Shown in pieces: positions 43,736 to 53,463 of a stretch of DNA of 64,000 bases (its first letter is position 1; the number at the start of each line of letters is the position of its first letter). A program made the position numbers and the translations under genes. A model generated the notes under the pieces. That model had not been told where the DNA came from and ran no database searches. It worked only from the letters and a program-made list of their open reading frames with translations. The stretch lies in contig JBDWDN010000011.1 of assembly GCA_039977295.1 (NCBI GenBank), positions 124,001-188,000 on the forward strand, in the 5' to 3' direction. The stretch comes from Hellea sp039977295 (GTDB lineage Bacteria; Pseudomonadota; Alphaproteobacteria; Caulobacterales; Maricaulaceae).

Positions 43736-45484
43736 ATGGCACATGAAATACAAAACAAACCCCCTCAAAAAAGAGGACTCGCAAGTTGGTTTTTTGCCAT
43801 GGGCCGTGAATTGCCGGGCTATTTTTTACCAATTTTGGGCTTTAGTTTGGTGAGTAATATTTTGCTACTCGTCTCGCCGCTTTATATGCTGCAAGTCTAT
43901 GACCGTATCCTCACATCTGGATCGAAAGATACGCTTATTTGGATTACCCTAATTTCTATTTTCTTATTGGCAATTTACGCAGCCGCTGAAACAGGCCGTC
44001 GTCGTATTTGTTCATTGGCCTCGGAGGAGCTTGAAGAGAAGCTATCTGAACGTGTTTTTGCAGAATTTGATAAAACACATGATGCAGGCGGACGTCTGCC
44101 TAATGACTTACGCGTATTGTCACGCATCAGAGGATTCTTCCAAAACCAAACAGTTCTTCCGTTTTTTGACCTGCCTTTCGCGCCGTTCTTTTTGCTCGTG
44201 ATGTTTATGATCCACCCCATTATTGGCGCCTTGGGTTTAGGCGGTGGTTTGCTTCTATTAGGCGTCGCCATCTTTGCTGAAATGTCAGCCCGTCGTACAA
44301 ATGAAACGGCGTCCGCTGTTAATTCCGAGGCGTTTAATCTGGCCAGCGGTCTCAGCCGTCAGCGCTCTGCCATTGTCGCCATGGGCCTTACACATAATGC
44401 TCTAGCTAAATGGCGCGATACCAAAGAAACAGCGCGCGACTTGAACCTCAAGGCAGGCGCGAAGGAAACAGGGTTTTCTTCCGTCACCAAAGCTGGTCGT
44501 CAAATGTTGCAAATTCTTATTTTGGGCGCAGGTGGAGCTTTGGCCATAACGCAACAAATTTCACCAGGAGCGATTGTTGCAGGGTCTATTATATTAGGCC
44601 GTGCCCTCGGACCCATTGATCAAATTGTCGGAAGTTGGCGCGGGATTGCCAGTGCGCGTTCAGCTTGGAATCAGATTCAAGCCGCTATTAGCAACGACGA
44701 GCCCAAAGCAAGTTTTACACCCCTTCCACGCCCAGAATCTCACTTAAAATTGGAGCGGCTGTCAATCGCAGTGCCCGGAAGCCGCGAAGCCCTTATTCGT
44801 CCCTTTGGCTTTGAAGCGACTGGCGGACAAATGATTGCCATTCTTGGCTCAAATGGATGTGGGAAAACCACGCTTCTGCAAACTATTGCAGGAGCGTGGA
44901 CTCCACATTCTGGCTCAGTGGTTCTCGGTGGGCGTGAACTTCATGCATGGGCCAGCGAAGACCGTGGCCAATATGTCGGATACGTCCCACAAGATGTAGA
45001 ACTGCTTCCTGGAACTGTAGGGGAAAACATCGCTCGTATGGCAAAGTGCGAGACGACAGAGGTTATTGAGGCCGCACAAAAAGCGGGTGCTCACGATATG
45101 ATTTTAAGTCTACCGCAAGGTTATGAGACACCCGTCGGCATAGCAGGCATTGGGTCGCTCTCAGCCGGGCAACGGCAACTCATTGGACTAGCCCGTGCTC
45201 TATTCGGGAACCCTGTCATGATATTACTCGATGAGCCGACAGCTAACCTTGACCCGGCTGCTGTCTATCTGGCTATCAGCAACTTAAATAAGGTTGCTCG
45301 CTCTGGCGCGATTGTTTTGACGGCAACGCATGACCCTAAATTTATTTCAGCAACGCAGTCTGTTATCGTTGTCCGTGAAGGCGGCATCCTAACGGCTGAT
45401 ACTAAGCAATATATACAAGCCTCAAAGCCGAAAGCTGCGAATGCACCAGCTCAACAGCTACGGACAGTAGGAGCGAACGCATGA
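43736..45484 (+). CDS. Type I secretion ABC transporter (PrtD type)
   Basis: About 582 residues from ATG 43736 (AGAGAG site upstream); an ATG at 43706 has none. There is no C39 peptidase or C39-like domain at the N-terminus. Six membrane helices (about 25-310) are followed by an ATPase domain with Walker A (GSNGCGKTT), ABC signature (LSAGQRQ), Walker B (VMILLDEPTANLD) and the switch His (ATHDP). This is the inner-membrane engine that recognises the C-terminal signal of RTX substrates. The stop overlaps the next start (ATGA). Confidence 0.93.
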   Translation: MAHEIQNKPPQKRGLASWFFAMGRELPGYFLPILGFSLVSNILLLVSPLYMLQVYDRILTSGSKDTLIWITLISIFLLAIYAAAETGRRRICSLASEELEEKLSERVFAEFDKTHDAGGRLPNDLRVLSRIRGFFQNQTVLPFFDLPFAPFFLLVMFMIHPIIGALGLGGGLLLLGVAIFAEMSARRTNETASAVNSEAFNLASGLSRQRSAIVAMGLTHNALAKWRDTKETARDLNLKAGAKETGFSSVTKAGRQMLQILILGAGGALAITQQISPGAIVAGSIILGRALGPIDQIVGSWRGIASARSAWNQIQAAISNDEPKASFTPLPRPESHLKLERLSIAVPGSREALIRPFGFEATGGQMIAILGSNGCGKTTLLQTIAGAWTPHSGSVVLGGRELHAWASEDRGQYVGYVPQDVELLPGTVGENIARMAKCETTEVIEAAQKAGAHDMILSLPQGYETPVGIAGIGSLSAGQRQLIGLARALFGNPVMILLDEPTANLDPAAVYLAISNLNKVARSGAIVLTATHDPKFISATQSVIVVREGGILTADTKQYIQASKPKAANAPAQQLRTVGANA

Positions 45485-46791
45485 CCTTAAGCAAAGTAAC
45501 TTATAAGCCGATGAAGGATAAAATTGTTTGGAAAATGGGGGTGCTTTGTGTCCTTGGTTTTGGCGGCTTTATGATTTGGGGCGGCGTAGCACCGCTCGAA
45601 GAAGGCGTAGCCGCAAGCGGACAAATAGTTGTCGAAGATAACCGACAACTCGTCCAGCATCTTGAAGGTGGTATTGTCAGTGAAATTAATGTTCGCGAAG
45701 GACAGCTTGTTCAGGAAGGTGATGTGCTAGTTATCTTGAAGAAAACAGCTTCACTCTCTAATCGAGATCAAGTTGTGCAAGAATATGGTGCCTTGGCCGC
45801 ATCAGTAGCTCGCCTCAAAGCTTTGCAAACAACCACAGCAAAACCGTCCTTTATCGCTTTGGATGATCTTGATTTAGGGGACAGCGAACGTGCTGATATC
45901 ATTCAACGCGAGACGGATTTATTCCATCAACAGCGTAATTCACTCTCCGCAGATATAGCTGTCTTATCAGCGCGTATATCAGCGGCAAAGCAGATGCAAA
46001 TGTCTCGGGAAAACCAAATTCGAATAGCCGAGAAGGCTTTAAAATCAGCGATAGGTGAGCTTGATGTTATCCAAGATATGTTCTCGCAGCAATTAGCAAG
46101 GCGCGATCAAGTTACCTCCTCGGAGAGACTTGTGGCAACCTTGCAAGGTGATATTGCGCGGCTGCAAAGCCAAGGGGATGATGCCAAAGCGTCTGAACTC
46201 GATTATAAAGCTCAAATAACTCAAACACGGGCTCGCGTCGCACAAGAAAATGCTGCAAACCTCCTTTCAACAAGCGCAGAACTTCTCGCGGCTGAAGAGC
46301 GGTTAAATGCGGCTCAAGATATCCTTGATAGGTCAGTCATTTTTGCACCTGTTTCTGGTGAAGTTTTAAACATGGCGTTTTCAACGATTGGCGGCGTTGT
46401 GCGCTCTGGCGAAACTCTTATGGAAATTGTTCCTAATATCGGGGAAGTCACGGCCTCTGTCCAAATCGCCGCGACGGACAGATCCTCCATTTTTGAAGGT
46501 CAAGTCGTGCGCACCCAATTCTCGTCCTATAAAGGATGGCAGGCGCCGCGTCTTGAAGGTGAAATCATTGATGTAAGTGCAGATCTGAAAACAGATCCCG
46601 TGACTTCTGTTAGCTATTACGAAGCTCGCATTCGCGTGCCAGCCTCTGAAATCGCAAAGACAACGAATGTCGATATCATTCCAGGTATGCCCGTCGATGC
46701 GTTCATTTATTCAGGCAAAAGCCGGACGATGCTGGAATATCTTTTGGAACCTTTGGGAGAGTCTCTCTTCCGTGGTCTTCGGACGTCTTAA
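45481..46791 (+). CDS. HlyD-family type I secretion adaptor (membrane fusion protein)
   Basis: A 436-residue protein with one N-terminal membrane helix (about 17-37), a biotinyl-lipoyl-like half (EGGIVSEINVREGQLVQEGDVL), a long coiled-coil hairpin (about 95-280), the second lipoyl half (IFAPVSGEVLNMAFSTIGGVV) and a C-terminal beta domain. It bridges the ABC protein and TolC across the periplasm. It is translationally coupled to the ABC gene through a 4-base overlap. Confidence 0.93.
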   Translation: MTLSKVTYKPMKDKIVWKMGVLCVLGFGGFMIWGGVAPLEEGVAASGQIVVEDNRQLVQHLEGGIVSEINVREGQLVQEGDVLVILKKTASLSNRDQVVQEYGALAASVARLKALQTTTAKPSFIALDDLDLGDSERADIIQRETDLFHQQRNSLSADIAVLSARISAAKQMQMSRENQIRIAEKALKSAIGELDVIQDMFSQQLARRDQVTSSERLVATLQGDIARLQSQGDDAKASELDYKAQITQTRARVAQENAANLLSTSAELLAAEERLNAAQDILDRSVIFAPVSGEVLNMAFSTIGGVVRSGETLMEIVPNIGEVTASVQIAATDRSSIFEGQVVRTQFSSYKGWQAPRLEGEIIDVSADLKTDPVTSVSYYEARIRVPASEIAKTTNVDIIPGMPVDAFIYSGKSRTMLEYLLEPLGESLFRGLRTS

Positions 46792-46816
46792 ATACATAAA
46801 GTGAGAGTAATGTATC

Positions 46817-48121
46817 ATGCTAAATTCAATTAAAATAGTTAGTAGCGCCTGTGTGCTCGCAAGCCTAATAGCGGCGCCAGCAGCGGCACAAAATACTGCG
46901 CCCATCACATCTTCGACGCAAAGTTGTTTGCGCTTTGATGATGTTTTAAAGTTATCAGCCCAGCGCGACCCTAGCGTTATAATTGCCAAGGCCCAACAAT
47001 CCGAAGCGGATGCCGAAATTAAAGATGCAAAGTCGCTATTTAGGCCACAAATCTCCGCATTTGGACGGTCTGGTTTCGGAGATACAGGCGTGGTCGATAG
47101 CAATATCTCCAATCAGATAGGCGTGCGAGCTTCGCAACGTGTTTTTGACTTTGGGGATTCCAAATATGCTCGCCGAGCCGCAACGTTAGGCCTTGAAGCT
47201 AGTCTCCAAGATACACGGCAAGCTCAGTTACTTGCCGCGCAACGAACCGGGTTTTCTTATCTTGAATTAGTCGAAGCCGAGGAACAAGTTGAGCTTACTA
47301 AACGCCGCCGTGATTATTTTTCACAGCAATTATTCGCCGTGGATAGTTTACTCAGCCGCGGGGCTGCAACTCGGACGGAACGCGCGTCAGTGGCGTCTCA
47401 ATTGGCGGATGCAGATGCTTTCGTGCTCGAGCTTCAGTTTCGCAAAGAACAGGCTGTCACCCAGATTCAAATAGATACAGGAACTAATGCATTGCTCTGT
47501 AATCCAAGCGCAACGCAAGGTGTCTTAAAACAGCGTTTTGCTCAACTTCAAAACCCAGAAACTGCGGCGCAAATCGCTTTGAATAAGAATCCTAATATTT
47601 CTGCCCTCGGAAAACGTGCTGAGAGTTTAGAGGCTATACGCAAACGCGAAAAGCGCAGCCGTTTACCTGTTATTGACGTTGTGGCAACAGGGTCATATTC
47701 TTCTATTGGCGGGTTTGATCAATTTGCATTTAGAGATAGAGTGGGTGTTGATATCTCTATTCCGCTTTACTCTGGGAATGCTATCGGAGCCAGAAATCAA
47801 CGCGCCTCAGCGCGGCATGCTGTTGCGCGCGGACGCGTCTTAGACGCGGAGCGTCAATTACGTAAAGATGTCAGTATCGGGTATAGACGTATTCTATCTT
47901 TGGAGTCTCAATTGATGAGTCGCCAAGACGTTGAAGAGCAAACGCGTCTTCAATTCGAAGCGGCTGAGATTGAGAAAGAAGCTGGTGCTAAAACGTTACG
48001 TGATTTAGTCGAAATTCGGCTTGAATATGAGCAAGCTGGCTTTCAAAGAATACGTACAAAATATGACCTCATGAGGCAGCAATTAGAGTTGCTCACATTA
48101 ACGGCGAAAACGTTGAACTAG
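46817..48121 (+). CDS. TolC-family outer-membrane channel protein
   Basis: A 434-residue protein with a signal peptide (cleavage near APAAAQ, about residue 25) and the two-fold repeated helical/strand plan of TolC: ALxxNPxI-type start of each half (VLKLSAQRDPSVI and AQIALNKNPNIS), IGVRASQRVFDFGDSKY, and VDISIPLYSGN. It provides the outer-membrane exit duct of the type I system and lies 25 bases after the HlyD gene. Confidence 0.92.
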   Translation: MLNSIKIVSSACVLASLIAAPAAAQNTAPITSSTQSCLRFDDVLKLSAQRDPSVIIAKAQQSEADAEIKDAKSLFRPQISAFGRSGFGDTGVVDSNISNQIGVRASQRVFDFGDSKYARRAATLGLEASLQDTRQAQLLAAQRTGFSYLELVEAEEQVELTKRRRDYFSQQLFAVDSLLSRGAATRTERASVASQLADADAFVLELQFRKEQAVTQIQIDTGTNALLCNPSATQGVLKQRFAQLQNPETAAQIALNKNPNISALGKRAESLEAIRKREKRSRLPVIDVVATGSYSSIGGFDQFAFRDRVGVDISIPLYSGNAIGARNQRASARHAVARGRVLDAERQLRKDVSIGYRRILSLESQLMSRQDVEEQTRLQFEAAEIEKEAGAKTLRDLVEIRLEYEQAGFQRIRTKYDLMRQQLELLTLTAKTLN

Positions 48122-48196
48122 ATCTCCAATATAAATCTTTTTCTGATGCCCTCTCTGATGTCTTGTGTGGATAACACCGACTTTACAAGGCGCCAA

Positions 48197-48970
48197 TCAG
48201 AGAGTTTCTAGGCGTTCCCGAAGCGCCAATAAGTCCCGCCAAGCATCCTTCTTCAATGTCGGTTGCCTTAATAAAAATGCGGGATGATAAATAGGCAATG
48301 CGGGGATGTCTTTCCCTGCGATGGTGAGTGTCTGCCACTGTCCACGGTTCTTCATGATGCCAGAGAGTCCTGTCATGGCCGACATGGAAACGCCGCCTAC
48401 GAGTAAAATCACTTTGGGAGCGGCCAGTTCAATGTGGCGAGTAAGAAAAGGACGGCAAATGGCGATATCTTCATCCGTGGGGTTTCGGTTTTTTGGTAGG
48501 CGCCAATTTACCACATTGGTAAGATAGGCCGTGTCTTCGGCCAGGCCAATTGACGCGAGCATTTTATCGAGCAATTGCCCCGCGGGGCCGATAAAGGGTT
48601 TCCCAGCAATATCCTCATCGCGGCCCGGCGCTTCGCCAATGACCATCACATCTGCCTCGGGATTGCCGCGGGCAAAGACGCATTGGCGGGCGTGATCGGA
48701 TAATGGCCCCGCATCAAATTTATCCATAGCGGATTTTAAGTCAGCGAGTGTTTTGGCTTTGGCGGCAATAGGCGCCGCATCTATAGTGATGATTGGGGTC
48801 TGAGCTGCAGCTTGCGGGGCGGGCCGAGCGGTTTTTTTAGGAGGCAGCTGGCGCCCGGTTTTATGCGCTGGGGCTTTGCGTTTGGGCGCAGCCAAGGTGA
48901 CATCAGGTACGTCCACGCCTGCAGCGTCCCACCATTCGAGGACTGACTTTAGCGCCTTATCCATGTTCAT
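48197..48970 (-). CDS. Uracil-DNA glycosylase, family 4/5-like
   Basis: A 257-residue protein with an Ala/Pro/Lys-rich N-terminal tail (about 1-70) and a UDG domain showing motif A (GEAPGRDED) and motif B (YHPAFLLRQ). It removes uracil from DNA in base-excision repair. The paired N-terminal cysteines that bind a 4Fe-4S cluster in classical family 4 enzymes are not visible; only single Cys residues (RQCVF and ICRPF) remain, so the cluster may be absent. Its start overlaps the end of the RimK-like gene by 14 bases. Confidence 0.85.
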   Translation of the reverse strand: MNMDKALKSVLEWWDAAGVDVPDVTLAAPKRKAPAHKTGRQLPPKKTARPAPQAAAQTPIITIDAAPIAAKAKTLADLKSAMDKFDAGPLSDHARQCVFARGNPEADVMVIGEAPGRDEDIAGKPFIGPAGQLLDKMLASIGLAEDTAYLTNVVNWRLPKNRNPTDEDIAICRPFLTRHIELAAPKVILLVGGVSMSAMTGLSGIMKNRGQWQTLTIAGKDIPALPIYHPAFLLRQPTLKKDAWRDLLALRERLETL

Positions 48971-49814
48971 TCACCATATGGTCTATATAGTGAATAATCT
49001 CGCCAGCGATATCCTTACCTGTCGCTTTTTCAATGCCTTGCAGTCCAGGGGATGAATTGACTTCGAGGAGCAGTGGGCCATTGTCACTTTGCAGGATATC
49101 AACGCCTGCAATAGGGAGCTTTAGCAGTTTTGCCGCTTTAACGGCCATGTCATGCTCCTCAGGGCTTAGTTTTACAGCCTGCCCTACGCCGCCCGCATGA
49201 ATATTAGCGCGGAAATCGTCATTGGCGGCGGTGCGTTTCATCGCTGCAATAACTTTACCGCCTATGACGAAACATCTCAGGTCGGAGCCCTTGGACTCTT
49301 TGATATATTGCTGGATGAGGAATGGTTTACGCTTGCGGATATATTTTCCGAGTTTTCTATGGGCCTTATCGACATCATTTATGAGGAAAACTGCTTCGCC
49401 TTGTGTGCCCTGGAGTTTTTTCAAGATAAAGGGATAGCCGCCAACAGCCCGTATCGCCACGTCAATGTTTCGAGGGCTGGCAAAAGAAAGCGTTTTAGGG
49501 ACGTGAATGCCATGATTTCCCAAATACTGGCCGGCTCGGAATTTGTCACGGGAATGGGCAAGGCCAAATGACGAGGTTGTTGTAGGGATCCCAGAGTTTT
49601 CAAAAGCAGTGATTAATATTTGTCCAAAGCTTGATAAAGCGACCCCAATCCGAGGAATAACGGCATCGGGCATCGGATGCAGGCCTTTAATATAACCCTC
49701 GCTGTGGACAGATATTATCTGGTCCAACGTTGGCAAAGGATAGATATCATGTCCAGCGGCGTGTCCAGCTTCCATCATACGTTGGTTGGAATAATTGGAC
49801 GGGTCAGCCGTCAA
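48957..49814 (-). CDS. RimK-type ATP-grasp ligase, probable non-ATG upstream start
   Basis: At least 285 residues of a RimK-like ATP-grasp protein. The PSNYSNQRMMEAG start, FGLAHSRDKF, FILKKLQGTQGEAVFL, IQQYIKESKGSDLRCFVIGGKV, FRANIHAGG and VDILQSDNGPLLLEVNSSPGL segments carry the ATP- and magnesium-binding residues. Family members add glutamate to ribosomal protein S6 or form other peptide-like bonds. TTG 49814 is the first usual start, but the conserved N-terminal strand (LNIAIL) is encoded just upstream in the same frame. Translation may begin at CTG 49847, after TGAGGA. It is followed by, and overlaps, the UDG gene. Confidence 0.82.
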   Translation of the reverse strand: MTADPSNYSNQRMMEAGHAAGHDIYPLPTLDQIISVHSEGYIKGLHPMPDAVIPRIGVALSSFGQILITAFENSGIPTTTSSFGLAHSRDKFRAGQYLGNHGIHVPKTLSFASPRNIDVAIRAVGGYPFILKKLQGTQGEAVFLINDVDKAHRKLGKYIRKRKPFLIQQYIKESKGSDLRCFVIGGKVIAAMKRTAANDDFRANIHAGGVGQAVKLSPEEHDMAVKAAKLLKLPIAGVDILQSDNGPLLLEVNSSPGLQGIEKATGKDIAGEIIHYIDHMVNEHG

Positions 49815-49929
49815 AATAGCGATATTTAGCGTTCTGGAAATAATCAGTCCTCATGTTACTGGATGCGGCAAAGCGAATGCTTGTGAAGCTGCGTAAATCT
49901 GTATAATCACTACGGAAAATTAAAAGAGA

Positions 49930-51663
49930 ATGCGAGTCCTAGAAATGAGTGAAAACGGTATAACTACGCCTGAACGCGAAAGTATGGAATATGACGTGGT
50001 TATCGTCGGGGCGGGACCTGCGGGTTTATCAGCCGCGATACGTCTAAAACAGCTTGATGCTGAGTGTAATGTTGTTGTCTTAGAGAAGGGCTCCGAAGTC
50101 GGCGCGCATATCCTCTCAGGCGCGGTTCTTGACCCGAGTGGTCTGTCGCGACTTATGCCCGATTGGAAAGAGAAAGGCGCGCCTGTCAAAACCGAAGTTA
50201 CGTCGGATAAACTTCTGCTTCTTGGGCCTGCCGGTTCTATTGGCGTTCCAAGCCTTCTCATGCCGCCATTGATGCATAATCACGGCAATTACATTGTGTC
50301 TATGGCAAATACCTGCCGCTGGATGGCAGAACAAGCCGAAGCTCTCGGCGTGGAAGTCTTTCCAGGCATGTCCTGTTCAGAGCTTGTATATAATGCAGAC
50401 GGTTCTGTTAAAGGCGTGGTTGCTGGAGAATTTGGTTTTTCCAAAGATGGGTCTAAAGGCGAAGGCTATGAGCCTGGTATGGAGCTTCACGGCAAATATG
50501 TATTCCTGTCCGAAGGCGCGCGCGGCTCACTCTCTAAAATCGCGATCGCTAAATATAATCTGGATGAAGGCACGGAGCCGCAAAAATTCGGTCTTGGCAT
50601 GAAAGAGATTTGGGACGTTAAGCCTGAGAACCATAATGAAGGCGCTGTTGTTCATACCGCGGGCTGGCCACTGGGTTGGAAAGCGGGCGGCGGTTCATTC
50701 TTATATCATGCTGAAAATAACCAAGTCTTCCTCGGTTACATTGTTGATCTAAATTACAAAAATCCGCATCTTTATCCTTACGCTGAGATGCAGCGCTGGA
50801 AACACCATCCTGATATTGCTAAGGTTCTTGAAGGCGGGAAACGCGTCGCTTATGGCGCGCGCGTCGTGACCAAAGGCGGTATTCAATCCGTGCCAAAGGT
50901 TTGCTTCCCAGGCGGCGCGTTGCTTGGCTGTAGCGCAGGTCTTGTAAACCTACCGCGTATCAAGGGTAATCATAATGCCATGCATTCAGGCATTGACGCG
51001 GCGGAAGCGGCGCATGCAGCGCTAAAAGCAGGTAGATCCTCTGATGAGCTTACGGCTTATGACGCAGCCCTTCGCAGCGGCCCTGTGGGTCGAGACTTAC
51101 GTCCTGTGCGTAATGTCGCGCCGCTCAATGCCCGCTTCGGCCCGCTTCTTGGCGGGATGGCGCTTGGCGGTATGGATATGTGGTCAGCGACACTTGCAAA
51201 GTTCAATATTGTCGGCGCGGTGATGAATATTGGAAAGATATTCTCGAAAGGCCGCACAGCTACATTGGGGCACAAAAAAGATGACGCGCAATCTACCGGC
51301 CTTGAGTCAAAATATAAGCCAATTGATTACCCGAAACCTGACGGCATCCTATCCTTTGACCGCCTAACGAATGTGTCTTTCTCAGCGACAAATCACGGCG
51401 AAGAACAGCCCAGCCATTTGAAGCTTATCGACAGCTCTGTGCCGATAAATATTAACCTGCCGAAATTTGATGAACCTGCGCAGCGTTATTGCCCTGCTGG
51501 TGTTTACGAAGTTCTACGTGATGATGATGGCTCCAACCCGCGTTTCCAAATCAATGCACAAAATTGCGTTCACTGTAAAACATGCGATATTAAAGACCCG
51601 AGTAAAAATATCGTGTGGACCGTGCCTGAAGGCGGCGGTGGCCCTAACTATCCAAATATGTAA
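49930..51663 (+). CDS. Electron transfer flavoprotein-ubiquinone oxidoreductase
   Basis: A 577-residue protein: FAD-binding VVIVGAGPAGLSAAIRL near residue 23, the HILSGAVLDP motif, a GWPLGWKAGGGSFLYH segment, the ubiquinone-binding helix region, and a C-terminal 4Fe-4S site (YCPAGVYEV, then NCVHCKTCDIKDP). It passes electrons from acyl-CoA dehydrogenases via ETF to ubiquinone at the inner membrane. ATG 49945 is an alternative start. No ETF genes are in the window. Confidence 0.95.
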   Translation: MRVLEMSENGITTPERESMEYDVVIVGAGPAGLSAAIRLKQLDAECNVVVLEKGSEVGAHILSGAVLDPSGLSRLMPDWKEKGAPVKTEVTSDKLLLLGPAGSIGVPSLLMPPLMHNHGNYIVSMANTCRWMAEQAEALGVEVFPGMSCSELVYNADGSVKGVVAGEFGFSKDGSKGEGYEPGMELHGKYVFLSEGARGSLSKIAIAKYNLDEGTEPQKFGLGMKEIWDVKPENHNEGAVVHTAGWPLGWKAGGGSFLYHAENNQVFLGYIVDLNYKNPHLYPYAEMQRWKHHPDIAKVLEGGKRVAYGARVVTKGGIQSVPKVCFPGGALLGCSAGLVNLPRIKGNHNAMHSGIDAAEAAHAALKAGRSSDELTAYDAALRSGPVGRDLRPVRNVAPLNARFGPLLGGMALGGMDMWSATLAKFNIVGAVMNIGKIFSKGRTATLGHKKDDAQSTGLESKYKPIDYPKPDGILSFDRLTNVSFSATNHGEEQPSHLKLIDSSVPININLPKFDEPAQRYCPAGVYEVLRDDDGSNPRFQINAQNCVHCKTCDIKDPSKNIVWTVPEGGGGPNYPNM

Positions 51664-51747
51664 TAAGACACTTCAATACAGAATAATATGTCTTCGGCGA
51701 AATGGTCATTTCAAAGATCATATAGCCTGTCATATAGAAAGATCTTG

Positions 51748-53463
51748 ATGAAACTTCGTTTCTTAATAACGGTCTGCGCGGCTGTGGTATTAACGGCCTG
51801 CCAAACGGCGGGTACGGCAGGCTATGCAGGGGATGAACCCTCCACCGAAGGTAAGCTCTTTGGCGAATACCTTGCGGGTAGCTACGCGAATTACCTCGAA
51901 GATTCAGATGCCCGTTCGGATTATTACTCCCGCGCCTTTGCGCGCGCCGAAAATGATATAGCGCTGGGCCGCCGCGCCATGACATCTGCCCTGACAGCGG
52001 GCGATATAAATTTGGCGCGCACGCTCGCGATTGAAGTAAATCAAAAAGACGCCAAAGAACCTATGGCGCTTATGCTGCTGGGCGAGAAAGCTTTCAAACA
52101 AGGCCGCCATGAGCAGGCGCAAGAGCTTTTCAATCCAGAAACAGGCGATTTGACGATGGGTATCGCTATGGGGTTGATGGAAGGTTGGAGCTATGTCGCG
52201 GCCAATGATATGGAAAAAGCGCGCGAGACGTTTAAATCCGTCGGCGGCGGCGCTTATTTCCAGAACCTAGCTGACCTCCAAATTGCCAAAGCAGAAGCAA
52301 TGAAGGGCAATATTGAAGAGGCTAAGGCCGCCTTCACATTGGCCGAAGAAAGCGGTCAATCCGCCATTGAAACGCGGCTGGCCAAAGCCCGTTTTCTCCA
52401 TTCCATCGGAGAGACTGAAGAAGCGCTTAAAGAGCTTGAAGCCTTCTCCGAGCAAAATGGTGTTTTCGAAACAGGTCCCATTGCGGCATATATTGCGGCA
52501 TTAAAAAATGGCGAAGATTTGGGCGGCCTGCTGAACCCAACGCAAGAAGCGGCTCGGGCTTTGACAGAACCGGCCTATGGGTTCTTTGTGGCTAACCGCG
52601 CGCGTGATGCCGGCGAAGTCTTTTTACGTCTCGCGCTAAGCCTTGATCCGCGCAATGATAAAGGCGTTTTATGGCTCGGGGATTTGCTCGATAATACTGA
52701 ACGCTCGGCAGAAGCCATGGATCTTTATAAGGGCGTTCCAGAAACATCACATTATATCGTCTCTGCGAAACTAGCAGAGGCGAATGTGCATTTCTCAAAT
52801 GAGGATGATGAAAAGGCGCTGAAGGTTTTAGAGGACGTAAACGCAAAGCATCCGTCGCTCATCACGCGCGAAGCTTTGGGCCGCGCCCGTCTTATCCGCG
52901 AGAATTACGCCGAAGCGCTACCGATTTATGAAGCCTTGGTGGACAGCATGTCTGAAGAGGATCTAAAAGCGAATACGCAGCCGCTTTATTTTCGCGGCAT
53001 ATCATATGAGCGCGAAAAACAATGGGATAAAGCCGAGGCCGATTTCAAGCGCGTGCTTGCCATTGATCCTGATAATGCAGACGCGCTAAATTATCTTGGC
53101 TATACGTGGGTTGACCGCGGGGAAAACCTTGCCGAAGCTTTTGAAATGATCCGAAAGGCGATCGAGATTGAACCCAATAGCGGCGCGATTGTCGATAGTT
53201 TGGGGTGGGCTCATTACAAGCTTGGTCAATATGAACAGGCAAAAACAAAACTTGAAGATGCTGTAGAACTTTCTCCAAGCTCGGCCACAATTATTGATCA
53301 TTTGGGCGATGTTTATTGGAAGTTAGGCCGTTTTCGCGAAGCGGGCTATCAATGGGAACGCGCCCTTGAATATGAACCAACCGATGAAGAGCGCGCCAAT
53401 ATTGGCCTGAAACTAAGAGGTCAATTCGACGCTGTTCAAAAGTCCATTAAGGCCGCACCATAA
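51748..53463 (+). CDS. TPR-repeat lipoprotein
   Basis: About 571 residues from ATG 51748, the first residues forming a lipoprotein signal (LTAC lipobox near residue 18). An in-frame ATG at 51688 would bury that signal. The rest is a solenoid of tetratricopeptide repeats (clear ones about residues 420-560: A-x4-YxxGI-x-YE, ADALNYLGYTWVDRG, YEQAKTKLEDAVELSPSS, DVYWKLGRFREAGYQWERAL). Such proteins scaffold envelope complexes; the partner is unknown. The stop codon overlaps the presumed ATA start of ispE. Confidence 0.85.
   Translation: MKLRFLITVCAAVVLTACQTAGTAGYAGDEPSTEGKLFGEYLAGSYANYLEDSDARSDYYSRAFARAENDIALGRRAMTSALTAGDINLARTLAIEVNQKDAKEPMALMLLGEKAFKQGRHEQAQELFNPETGDLTMGIAMGLMEGWSYVAANDMEKARETFKSVGGGAYFQNLADLQIAKAEAMKGNIEEAKAAFTLAEESGQSAIETRLAKARFLHSIGETEEALKELEAFSEQNGVFETGPIAAYIAALKNGEDLGGLLNPTQEAARALTEPAYGFFVANRARDAGEVFLRLALSLDPRNDKGVLWLGDLLDNTERSAEAMDLYKGVPETSHYIVSAKLAEANVHFSNEDDEKALKVLEDVNAKHPSLITREALGRARLIRENYAEALPIYEALVDSMSEEDLKANTQPLYFRGISYEREKQWDKAEADFKRVLAIDPDNADALNYLGYTWVDRGENLAEAFEMIRKAIEIEPNSGAIVDSLGWAHYKLGQYEQAKTKLEDAVELSPSSATIIDHLGDVYWKLGRFREAGYQWERALEYEPTDEERANIGLKLRGQFDAVQKSIKAAP

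Noticed and set aside
48197..48970. UDG gene as a decayed gene because iron-sulfur cysteines are missing
   Set aside because: Catalytic motifs are intact and related alphaproteobacterial enzymes also seem to have few of these cysteines, so loss of function is not supported.
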